Positions 10,936 through 20,945 of a stretch of DNA of 64,000 bases are shown here, piece after piece. The position numbers were made by a program, and so were the translations under genes. A model generated the notes under the pieces. It did no database searches, was not told the DNA's origin, and was given only the letters and a program-made list of their open reading frames with translations. This stretch comes from Galeruca laticollis (Eukaryota; Arthropoda; Insecta; Coleoptera; Chrysomelidae). Location of the stretch: positions 150,899,309 to 150,963,308 of the forward strand of contig OY998175.1 in NCBI GenBank assembly GCA_963921935.1. The letters run 5' to 3'. Each line of letters opens with the position of its first letter. The first letter of the stretch is position 1.

Positions 10936-11627
10936 TTGCTCTCAATGACGTTGGTCTTACGTCATTCTACTACTACTAACTACTTTGTCCTTAACAAAGC
11001 TAATAATCCGAAAATATTAGCGGTCACGCATATAAAAAATCAAAAAAAGTAATGTGATTATTTTACTAATTTATAAATTATTTCAGTTATTTAGCTTACC
11101 CACGTGTTATTCTTAATACGAATATCATTATGTATAGTACTCAAAAACCATATTTTACAATAAATAATTTTGACACTCAGTACGCCCATAAAACTTCTAT
11201 TTATAGCGAAGAAATGACATTAAGACAATTGTCACTCAAATTGCCCATTCGCCAAAAATAATTGAAAAAATTTCATTGATTCAATTTATGTCAATAATTT
11301 GATTGTCATGTTGTTTTCTGTATTCCTATAACTTTGCCTTTATTTCATATAGTGTTGCGCTTTCTTACTTAAATGTAGTTCTGTTAAATAACCATCTTGG
11401 TAAAGTGAAATTAGTTTGAGATATTTTTTGTGTTAATTCTGCACGAATTTTAGCGAAGCGAAGCGGTGTTTAATTAATCTGCAATATACCTAACTAACTA
11501 TTTGCAATATGTTATAGCATTTTTGTTCAGTTGTTTGATATGCATAAAAGAATTCAATATTTTCCATTAATTGTATATATTCAAAATTAATTATTCCTAG
11601 TAACATAAACAAAACAAAAAGACATAA
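10936..11627. other. Unassigned sequence
   Basis: No ORF, inverted repeat or host exon was recognised in this AT-rich stretch. Confidence 0.4.
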
Positions 11628-12791
11628 GCGGGGTTTAGACGATCAATATAATACTGTTATTTAAAATACTGGCAGTATTACTGAATGTCTAACATGGGCG
11701 TAGCCAGCGAAGGGCAGGGAGGGGCAACTACCCCCCCTGGAAGCAAAATAAATTAAATTTTAATTTTTTTTTTAAATTTTAATAAATAAAAAATGAAACT
11801 AAAATATACATATTTTTCTGTTCTGCATATATTTCATTGTTATCTGTTTTATATATTTTGTTTGTTGCTGTCGTCGTTTGGTTGCTTTTATGAACATTTT
11901 AAAATTAATTAATAAGCTCTAATAAATAAAAATATTCGCGTGTCCTTTGTCACTAAAATATATTTCATCAGCAAAAAACAAAGCTGTTTGAAAAACTGAC
12001 ATAGTGCTAAATATATATTAATAACGTTTTCGATCTATGCATTGGTGCACACCAGAATTTGATAAAAAGGAGTGTTCGATTTACTCTCAGGATACGTCAA
12101 TTTTTAGTGTTCGATTCAACCATTTAACAGTTGGACATTTTTGAGAAAAGTGGTAAAAAAGTTGTCACTTTCCTTTTGTTTTCATTTAACTACACTTTTT
12201 AATCCTATTAATTAATTAAAATAAATTTACTCAATAAGTAGCTTTAGTGTGAAATATTTTGAAACATTCAATACACAATCTTACATCAGAATCCGAAATA
12301 AATACTCTTGTAACAACTATTGAGTTGGTGTGTAAGTGCTCTTGTCTAGCGACCGTGTCCTATTTAATAGTGTAATGAAACCCCACTGATTTTCTTCGAG
12401 TTCGAGAAAATCGAGATACAAGTGAGGAATATACGGGAGCCGGCGATGCGAATGTTCTGGCAATTTCTAGGCTCAAAAGGGTATATAAAATTAGTTGCCT
12501 ATCCGGCGCGAAGACAGACAGTACAGTACGCGAGGTACGAGAAACAAGAGGGATGTAAGCTTGATTTAAAATAATACTTTTAATTTATTTAACTTTAATT
12601 TCATCTAGAAGATTAACATTTTCAGCCAGTTTCTCATCCAAACCCGTTTCTTTTTACTTCTTTTGTACAGCAAATGTTAACACAACCGCCAAAATAATAT
12701 TGATCATCTACTTTACACAAAAATATTGATAAAATTCTTCAGTATTCAGATCAGTAATTACTGACAGTATTATTGATCGTCTAAACCCCGC
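11628..12791. mobile_element. TIR-bounded element (1164 bp) of unknown superfamily
   Basis: GCGGGGTTTAGACGATCAAT at 11628 is repeated inverted as ATTGATCGTCTAAACCCCGC ending at 12791, a 21-bp perfect terminal inverted repeat followed by further imperfect matches (AATACTG, CAGTATTACTG). No transposase ORF is present. A GC-richer patch at 11694-11750 (GGGCGTAGCCAGCG, then a G-run and C-run hairpin) resembles the end of another DNA transposon nested inside. The inner right half contains a promoter-like segment described separately. Flanking duplication is unclear (AA or ATAA). Confidence 0.65.
12394..12556 (+). promoter_or_regulatory. Heat-shock-type promoter with 5' splice site
   Basis: Two heat-shock-element-like clusters precede a strong TATA box. 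The first is TTCGAGTTCGAGAA (12395-12408, containing TTCnnGAA). The second is GAATGTTCTGGCAATTTC (12450-12467, units GAA/TTC/TTC in the 5-bp HSE register with one weak unit). TATATAAAA is at 12482-12490. About 30 bp downstream is GACAGACAGTACAGT, a plausible start region, and at 12553-12558 a GATGTAAGC donor-like site. This layout is that of insect hsp promoters with an intron in the leader. No coding sequence follows within the element, so the promoter appears orphaned. Function is inferred from motif layout only. Confidence 0.5.
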
Positions 12792-13629
12792 AATAAACTT
12801 ACAATTTCAAAACTTAATACACTCCTCGACTGTTCTTACAACAGGCAATGTTGTGACGACTTGAATGATCTGTGATGTGGAATGGTATTTGTATTAAAAA
12901 TTCCCTATTGTTGTAAAATTGGTCTTAAAGAGTGAGCCTTAGTTGGACAGCAAAGATTTCTCTTCAAATAACAAGTTACACTTGTAAAGTGTAATCTGTC
13001 ATAATTACTGTTTGTTTTAAATATGTATGGAGGATACTATTTACCAGATTGAAAAAATCAATTGGATGCTAAAAACTGTTTATAATGATTCTTCATTGTG
13101 TCTACATATACCAAAATGTTTTTCTTGGTCTAAGAGTACCAGTTATTAATGTGTTAAAATGTGAACAAATTGAGCTGTAATTTTCTCCATTTTTAAAGGA
13201 ATTACAAAAAATATACTAATTTTGGTTCATTGTTCAATTGAATGAATACTTTTTTAAATGTACAATGTTCTCTACTACAGGCACATAAAATCTATATTTT
13301 TAACAACAAATATTGTCCAGGAAAAAATTCAGCCGTTTCTTATAAATATCAACAATACAATAACTGTCAGGAATTATTAAGTGATGCTTCAATTTTAAAA
13401 TTCGCTGGAAATTTTTTTCAATTTAAATCTAAATAATGATTAAAATTCTCTTAAAACATTTTATCCTTACTAGTTATGTTCTTCCAGAAGTCAAGATATA
13501 TCTTGTATGATTTTTAAGATAAGGATTGAGCTCATATTCAAAGGAGAAAAAATCGGAAACGACATCGATGTCGTCATTCCTGAGATACTAGGCGTTAAAT
13601 AAAGTAAACAAAAATATGAAACAAAACTA
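12792..13629. other. Unassigned AT-rich sequence
   Basis: A 64-codon open frame (13242-13436) has no recognisable domain and composition no different from its surroundings, so I do not call it a gene. Confidence 0.4.
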
Positions 13630-14350
13630 AAAGTTAACTTTAGATGCCCTGGGTCTTGGAAACTGGGCGCATTTTTTCAAATTACATACAACATTTTTCT
13701 TAATAGATCTTTTGCATAAAGCTCTAAGTTCAACGGATCGGCAGATGTGAACAAATAGAGGGGACCATATCATTTTCGATAACTTTTAATGAACAAAAAA
13801 AACAAAATTGACTTAAAAAACCTGTATCTCTTGATAATTGGTTAACCAAACTGTGACATTTTACTAAAATATGGTGTAAAGGTTTCTCAACTGACTGAGC
13901 TTTCGAGTAAAGCCACAAATTAAGTGTAACTAAGATCTGTGATGAAAATGAAGGTTAAGTTTGATTATTTTTTAAATGAAACTAACTGTTTCTAAATAAT
14001 TCCACAGTTAGATCCATTTAAAAAAGTATTATGAATATATTCCACAGAGTAACAGTAAATTTCGTTAACTTTGATGCCTTGTTCCTTGAAAACTGGTCAC
14101 ATTTCAATATATAGAGCTTTTGTGTAAAGTCCAGCAGTTGAAATAATATATGATCAAAGAGAGGAGACGATGTCATTTTCGATAACTTTTGATAAATAAA
14201 AAAAATATAATAAACTTCAAGACCCTGTATATCTTGATTAAAAGGTTAACCGAATTAGGAAATTTGACTAAAGTATGTAGTAAAGGTTTCTGAATTGACT
14301 GAGCATTTGAGTAAATTCACAAATTGAGTGTGACTAAAATCAGCGATAAA
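13630..14350 (+). repeat. Two-copy tandem repeat (~430-bp period)
   Basis: The stretch 13630-13960 recurs imperfectly at 14066-14350: shared words include GTTAACTTT.GATGCC, ATCATTTTCGATAACTTTT, GGTTAACC and GTAAAGGTTTCT. Copies are about 75-80 percent identical by eye. The spacer holds TTTTAAATGAAACTAACTGT, related to the foldback end at 8270. No coding potential. Confidence 0.65.
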
Positions 14351-15432
14351 AATATTGAGCCTTTTCCTTATATTGGTTATATATCTGTTTTTATTACCAT
14401 ATATATTTTTATTACAACAAACAGAAATAGTCAATTAGAAAATATAAATGAAATAATTTTCCATCAAATATTGTTATGAGACACTCTTACAAATTTGATA
14501 ATAAATTATATTATTTAAAAATTGATGAGTCTTGGGTTATTGTAAGTTATCAAAAATTTTCTAGCAATTTATTATTTGCAAACAATTACAATATTCCAAG
14601 AGCACATATTTCAATATTATCTAACATATACATGTATTAGAATTTGATATTATTTATTTATATGTTTAACATTTACTAAATGATTAATTTCATTATTATT
14701 AACAAATTAATTTATAAGTAACATCTAGCTACATCTTTCTTTAGGAAAAAATATATTCATTTTAATAACATAATGTCTACCATTTGAGAACGAATATTTT
14801 TAATGTGCATAGTTCACATTTATTGTAACAATCAATGAAATTTTAAAAGAAAGACTAAGTATTTACATAGAGCTACTCATAGAGAGGGGACAATCCGCAG
14901 GCGCGCACAATTTTTAGGTGGGGATGACAAATTTTCTGTACTACACTGCAATAAAATGTGTAACCTAGGCATAACAAAATATTAAATTAAGACAAATATT
15001 AAAATGTTTTCGTCTATAAGTGTTAAAATAAGTGGAAATATGATAAAAGGGTATTTTTGTGCTTTCCGTGGATTCCCTTCTAAATGACGCCACGGGCTGT
15101 CATTGTTCTGTTTTCTTAAAGAACCTGAGCGGTAAATAGAAATATATTTTTATATACACTAAACCTGGCATTTCTTATAAACTTTTAAGAGAATAGAGTA
15201 CGTTCATCCTTGTCCCGCTAATCCAAAAAATTGATTCAAAAATTGTTTATTAGGCTTAAAATATTTTACAGCCTCAAATATACCAATCGCGATTTAAGAT
15301 GTACATAAAAATATGGGGGAAATCAAAATATTATCAAACATTTAAATTCTTCACAGAGTGATTCATTACTAATTGGAAATAATTTAACAGTAGAATCCTG
15401 ACTTCAAATTATGAAGATTAACCCAAAACAGC
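14351..15432. other. Unassigned AT-rich sequence
   Basis: No supported feature. A short GC-richer patch near 14880-14920 has no recognised identity. Confidence 0.4.
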
Positions 15433-15687
15433 TAAATAAAATGTAGCTGCTTACTGAGTTTTGTTTAAAAATTTAAAAACGATTTGTGCTCGGTACTTTA
15501 AAACTGTTTTACGTATCGATTTCATATTTGGCAGAAAGTGTAGACAATGTACACTCTATTAAATTACTTACTAATAAACGTTTCTGACTACTACCAGAGG
15601 CGTACAACAGCGACAAGTGACTGGTTAATCGTTCCAAATTCTACGCCACTGGCGGAGTAGAAATTTTAGCACTATTTTTCGATGCTC
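15433..15687 (+). repeat. Dispersed repeat, copy A (inverted partner at 20521-20783)
   Basis: About 255 bp share ~80 percent identity with the reverse complement of 20521-20783, for example TACTGAGTT, GTGTAGACA, AAACGTTTCTG and AAATTTTAGCAC. The pair has opposite orientation and encloses unrelated elements. No ORF or tRNA-like head was found, so the repeat class is unknown. Confidence 0.65.
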
Positions 15688-15830
15688 CAATTTTCTCGAA
15701 ATACCTTTAAAACAAGGAAATCATTCATCTTTTACTCAAATCTTTATTCAAAAATAAACAAAAAATAATAAAACTTGTTTTACAGTAAATAAAGGAAAAC
15801 CCTATATGGATATAATTACCCCAATTAGTT

Positions 15831-17890
15831 GGGGTAATGGTGACATACGGCCACGATTACCCAAAAAAACAAATAAAAGTTTTCTAAGCACAATAATCGC
15901 ATACGTCTGTTTTTTTTTCGGTATCGGCACATGCCTTATGAGCCCAATTTCTACAGGAGTTACACATTAACCATACCTCCCCATTTTTACCGAATTCCCT
16001 GCATATTTAACATATGTCAGTCCCATTCGCATCTTTGTCCTTGTATTCGTCATCATTGTCTTCGTCTTTGAAACTCATTTCCCTATAAGTTTTCTTATTC
16101 TTTCCTCTAGATAACTTTATTTTCTTCTCAACGTCAGGGTTTCTTTGTGGTCGTCAGTAGCGTCATGGGAAAAAACTTTTCTTTCATAGACCTGTTTCGC
16201 ACCAGGCTTCGCATGTTTTTGTTGTGCTAGTAATTTTTTTTCAGCCTTTTCTTGGAGAACGTCTTTGTTTGGGGTGGACGTGATTATTTGGGAATGCTGT
16301 TTTGCAGTCGCCCTCCTACTCCCACTAGTATTGGATTTTGATGGTCCCGGTAACGGTAAAATTTCGTGGAATGACTTTTCGATGTCTGAATATTGGGGTT
16401 CTGAGGGCTCTGCTACTTCCAAATGTTTCTTGTATGCTGGGGGTTGACACGACTGAGAAGCTGGAACTATCTGTCTTTCGGGAGTTTCCTGACGTTCATT
16501 AATAACAGGAACGTCGTTGATGAGACCATCAGTGCTGTTGGTTCTTTGAAATGCAGCTGGCTCATAGTCTTCTTCAGTAAAGACGTCTGGATGATAGGGA
16601 CATATTCCTGTAGCTTTGAACCCTTTTATAGCTTTTTCTGGAGTAGCTACCCTAATAAATGCATTATTGAAAATCTCTGAAACTTCAAAAGGGGTTATTT
16701 TTTCATGCAGGTGATTCCTTAAATACTTACAGCATTCGGAGTTGAACGCCGTCTTTAGCGGGCCGTAAAACGTGACATCAAGTGGCTGGATATTATGTGA
16801 CGTGTGCGAAGGGATGGACCAAAGAACAACACCGTTGGCTTTGCAAAATTTATAAGCTTTTAGGGTAGAGTGATTGGAATGGTTATCCATTATCACGAGA
16901 ACTGGATCATCCGGACTCGCTTTCACAAATTTTTGGAAATGTTCTAAATACTGCAGGAACAGGTCTTTGTCCGAACAAGTATACAGAGCCCCTGCTGGAC
17001 CCCCTTTCGGAGTTGCGGATTCATTCTTTTTCGCGCATAAATAAACATTGGTGGTATATAATAACGTTTCGGCCCCTTTCCCAGCTTGTGGCAAACCCAA
17101 CTTGTTTTAGTCCCTTCTTGGCTAAATTTTTTCCTGGCGTCTGAACTGTAGAGATTCCTGTCTCATCAGTGTTGAATATTCTATGGGCCTTGAAACTATA
17201 CGTTGCTTGTACTTGTTCTAAATTATTAAAAAATATGGCGACTTTTTCCTTATTAAAAGCTGTTATTCAATTTATTGATGTTGCTTCAGGCTTACGGAAA
17301 GCAATTGAGGGATTTCTTTTCATGAATCCCCACAGCCACTCATTACCGACACTTTTTTAATCTTTATTAAAAAGACAAGGCAGGTGATTTTTTACAGCAT
17401 ATTCATAAGCACATTTTTTGATTTCTTGCCTAAAAATTCCGTAGAAAAGTTTTGAAAGATGCATAACACGCTGGGCTATAAAATGTTCTTCCTCGACTGA
17501 AAATACCGGTTTGCGCCCCAAAGAAGGACCAGCATCACGGTTTTGCAGGGTACTTCTCGGAATGTTGAAAGCTCTGGATACCTCCCTAACACTCCTACCG
17601 TTCCTAATTGCAGTGATAGCTGCATTTAGCTGGTCACATTTCCAACTCCCCTTTTCAGTTTGCCTGCGATAGGTCCTTGGCATCTGCAAAACGTATTAAC
17701 TATCTCAACTGTGACTCTTTTATTTTCTAAAAGAAAAATTATTGATGTTTTCAATAATGATGGGGTAATGGTGGCCGGCTCTCATTACCTCATAGCGGCC
17801 GGCCACGATAACCCCAAAAAACACGTGTTATAATAACAATAATGAAAAAATACTAAAACTTAACAAATTGCTACTTACCCCGGTTACCCC
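15831..17890 (-). mobile_element. Pogo-like DNA transposon 2
   Basis: The ends are G/C-rich and imperfectly inverted: GGGGTAATGGTG at 15831, and GGTTACCCC at 17882-17890 abutting TA. Internal palindromic copies of the end motif lie at 17762-17816 (GGGGTAATGGTGGCCGG and CCGGCCACGATAACCCC) and at 15831-15862. A pogo-family transposase fills the minus strand. Boundaries are approximate because the terminal motif occurs in several partial copies. Confidence 0.6.
15884..17689 (-). pseudogene. Pogo-like transposase with C-terminal PHD-like zinc finger
   Basis: Reading the minus strand: 17689-17357 begins MQMPRTYRR and contains a psq-type helix-turn-helix (LNAAITAIRNGRSVREVSRA, then IPRSTLQNR). Around 17340-17100 a broken frame retains VGNEWLWGFMKRNPSI and a DETGIST block with catalytic Asp. 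The long frame 17100-16117 (327 codons) holds LVIMDNHSNHS (second Asp) and HTSHNIQPLDV (third Asp). Finally 16110-15884 encodes an acidic linker and a Cys/His finger (WLMCNSCRNWAHKACAD, ending CDYC). Lesions: frameshifts near 17100 and 16120, stops near 17350 and at the first finger Cys pair. It is a decayed but full-length copy. Confidence 0.8.
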
Positions 17891-18119
17891 TAATAACTAT
17901 GTCGATGTTTTGGGCCAGTGGATTGCATTTAATACGCAATGTAACTTTAATCCGTAATAACAACAAAGAACACTACTCTTCAATGAACGGATGAATTAAA
18001 AACAAATTATGGTTCTGAAAATGTAATCTAAATAAAAGTACCTACAATTTTAAGAATACGAAGATGTTAAAAACAAATATTAAAAACCATTTATAACAAA
18101 TGTTCTATGTGACACCCGT
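17891..18119. other. Unassigned spacer
   Basis: Short AT-rich spacer between the pogo element and a mariner relic; nothing recognised. Confidence 0.4.
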
Positions 18120-18745
18120 TTACCTCAATAAGCTTAAAGCAATAAAGCAGCATTCATTCTTAAAGGATAGTCTCTAGGCAATAAATTTTGTACCAGTGTA
18201 AAATGGAAATATCGTAATTTTCCTTTTCTAAAATTCGCAAAACTGAAGATTGGCCTGCTCCAGTCATTGCTGTTAAATGCCGAGTGCTTAGTTCCGGATT
18301 ATTAGCAACTCGCACTAAAATAGCATCCTCCTGATCCACAGTTATTATTTTCGGTCGTCACATACCACTGTTACGCCTAAATTGTCCAGTTTCTCCTAAT
18401 CGACGCAAAATATTGCTGAAAGTTTCCCAATTGGGTTGAACTCTGTTTGGATTCATTTGTTGATTAAATAGATGAGGCTTTTACTTGATGAAGATCCATA
18501 CTGAACGATGAAATAAAACAATATAATTTGTTTAAAACTTAATTTCGTTGAACTAATGTTCAATTTAAACTGGTGGACGCGTCTCACTAACACAGTAGCT
18601 TTCTCATATTGTTTTATTTCATCGTACATTTGTTGATATCTGCGAGCAGCAGCAACACGGGAATAATTTTCGTTTACATAAACACAAAGGATGTCTCGCA
18701 TTTCAAAATTAGTAAAATTGTTGTGACGAGGCATTTTCACTTAAC
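18120..18745 (-). pseudogene. N-terminal helix-turn-helix region of a mariner-like transposase, MITE-interrupted
   Basis: From 18735 the minus strand reads MPRHNNFTNFEMRDILCVYV and a RVAAARRYQQ block, an HTH of the DUF4817 type found in Tc/mariner-related insect transposases. It is broken by a 164-bp MITE at 18463-18626 and resumes to its left with MNPNRVQPNWETFSNILRRL, GETGQFRRNSG and further HTH-like residues (LVRVANNPELSTRHLTAMTG), ending in a YDISILHWYKIY-like block. One stop interrupts it near 18360. The catalytic domain is absent. It may derive from the same family as the relic at 8930-9660. Confidence 0.65.
18463..18626 (-). mobile_element. MITE family 'ACGATGAAAT', copy 1
   Basis: This unit is flanked by a 9-bp duplication CATTTGTTG (18454-18462 and 18627-18635). 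It contains inverted segments AACGATGAAATAAAACAATA and ATTGTTTTATTTCATCGT, and shares its outer tail (ATTAAATAGATGAGGCTTTT) with the copy at 57857-58025. It has no ORF. A TSD of 8-9 bp suggests hAT, P or Mutator-like mobilisation; the superfamily is unknown. Confidence 0.75.
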
Positions 18746-20520
18746 CGACTTTAAATTTAGAACAATCACAGTTTCAAGTGACATTAGCAACAAGTAACAG
18801 CTATAATAACAATGATAGCACCCCACTAGATCGAAATAATTAATTCAGACCATAGCCAACTAGACAAAACAAATGATATTGAAAAATTATTCATCAAATG
18901 CCACTTATCTGATAGTAATTAAAAATAGAGATCAGTTTATTTGTTTTAAGTTATTTATGCAACAAGTGCAAAAGGTAGGTGTTTATTGCACGCAACGTAA
19001 CAACACGTTGAGTGCAATAAACCCTTTTTGCAGGAGTTCGATACAATATTTTGTCATATACGCAAAAACCAAAAAAATGTTTTATTTATGGCACGCAGGG
19101 TAGAAAAATAGAAAGCGTAATTTAATAAAAAATATTTAATAATTAATTAGCATTATCGATTAACAATTGAAAAAGTTAGAATCTACTGTGTTAGGGACAA
19201 TGGTCTCACCATTGAGAACTCTCAGACCAAAGTGATGGAGGTTTGATATCATTAGATCCGTTTGGAAAATATGCAAGAATTTTATTTTCAGTAGTAATAA
19301 CCCAAGGACATTGATAATTGTTCGAAAAAATGTTATAACAGATTTCGAAAGTTTGTTGCTTGGAAACAGACCGACGCCGCAGACGGAGGTCTGTTGCCTA
19401 TAAGCAACAAGCTTCAGAAAGTTATTATAAAATTTTTGAGCATTTATCAATGTTCGAGGGTATTCGGATAGAAAAGAAGTACAGAGCTTCTATAATTTCA
19501 TTAATATTCTCGTCAGTATTATGACCAAATCGTGACATTTTGAAATATTAAATATTTGAAACGTCAAAATCGAAATAAATAATCAAATTGTATCCATAGC
19601 AACGTGATAGATTGAAAACAGCCCGTGGGATCTGTTTTCAGTATAATGTTGTTCTGATTGGTTGTGTTCAATCAAATGACCCCAAATTAACTGATTTCAT
19701 TGGATTTTTACTAGAGCAAAAAATTTTCTGTAAAATTATCTTCTGATCGAAAGACCACTCCTTAAAACGATTATAACTTATTTCATATTGTTTTCTTGTC
19801 CCAACGAATTCTCCTTCATCTCTCACTATCATCTATTTTTTCAATAATCTTACTAATTTTAAATCTTTTAAATGCGTGAATGTACGAATTAATTCTTGAC
19901 TGACGTTTCTAGAACTGCAACTACATTATTCAAATTAGCGGTTAGCGCACACTTATGTTTGAGGCATTTATTTACGTTTGTGTTCATATTTTGTAATGAC
20001 ATTTTAAATAAAATGCATTTTTTAGTAATTTCTTAATCTAGTATGTAATAAATATGTTTGAAAATAATACAAAATATGCAATTGTTTAAAACGTAATACA
20101 ATCTCACAGAAAATGGACTAAATATTTGACGTCTATTTGAATGTTTATGTTTGTCATGATTACAAAACGCTATAGTAGAATGACAGATGAGTGCAATAAA
20201 ATATTTATTGCACTAGATCAATAAAGAACTGAATAGAGTTCAATAAAGTTTTATTTTTTGCATGAACGTAGAAAAAATATTTATAAATAATTTTGATATT
20301 ATTTTAAAGTTAGATCTATACTATTTTTGTCAATAAATTTTAAAATCTTTATGGTTAATACGGATGAAAGTTTCATTTGCGTATTAAACACAATCCACTG
20401 GTCCAAAACATCGACATATTTATTACACATCAAAATTAAAAAAATTGTGCTTGAAAAATCTCGAGAAATATTGACTTTATCGTTATGAGGAAAGAGTAGA
20501 TTATTCATGTAAAAAGTATA
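18746..20520. other. Unassigned region with two hairpins
   Basis: A 17-bp stem with one mismatch (18981-18997 with 19006-19022, GTTTATTGCACGCAACG) and an 11-bp perfect palindrome (20190-20214, AGTGCAATAAA) share the word GTGCAATAAA and might be ends of an unrecognised element. A 96-codon frame at 19160-19450 (minus) has no recognisable domain. Confidence 0.35.
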
Positions 20521-20783
20521 GGACAATCGAAAATTTGTGCTAAAATTTCTATTCCTCTGTGAAGTAGAATTTGGGAACGATTAACGAGTACTTGTCCCTG
20601 TCATACACCTCTGGTAGTAGCCAGAAACGTTTGTTTAACATAATTTAGTAGAATGTACAGTGTCTACACTTTCTGAAAAATATGAAATAGATACGTAAGA
20701 TAGGTTAAAAGTACTGAGCACGAACCGTTTTTAGATTTTTAAACAAATCACCCTGAACTCAGTAAGCAACTACATTTTATTTC
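20521..20783 (-). repeat. Dispersed repeat, copy B
   Basis: Reverse-complement relative of 15433-15687, with similar length and about 80 percent identity by eye. It lies 160 bp left of the piggyBac element and is not part of it. Confidence 0.65.
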
Positions 20784-20945
20784 AGTATTTTCGTTCTAAT
20801 TGTAACTGCCGTGGATAGTAGAACATAAAAAGGGCTGTTTGGTTAGATTTGTTTATTCCACAATAACGCGTATGTTATCTGTAAACTAAAAATCAACAAA
20901 ATTCTTAAAACTAATTCTATATAGTTATATATGTACAATTATTAA

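Noticed and set aside
16265..16680. Plus-strand ORFs of 60 and 85 codons
   Set aside because: Antisense of the pogo transposase 2 open frame.
19160..19450. 96-codon minus-strand ORF
   Set aside because: No recognisable motif; surrounding sequence has the same composition and no splice or start context.
15433..20783. Inverted repeat pair as termini of a single 5.3-kb transposon
   Set aside because: The enclosed sequence consists of unrelated elements with their own ends, the repeat edges lack a target duplication, and no gene unites the interval.
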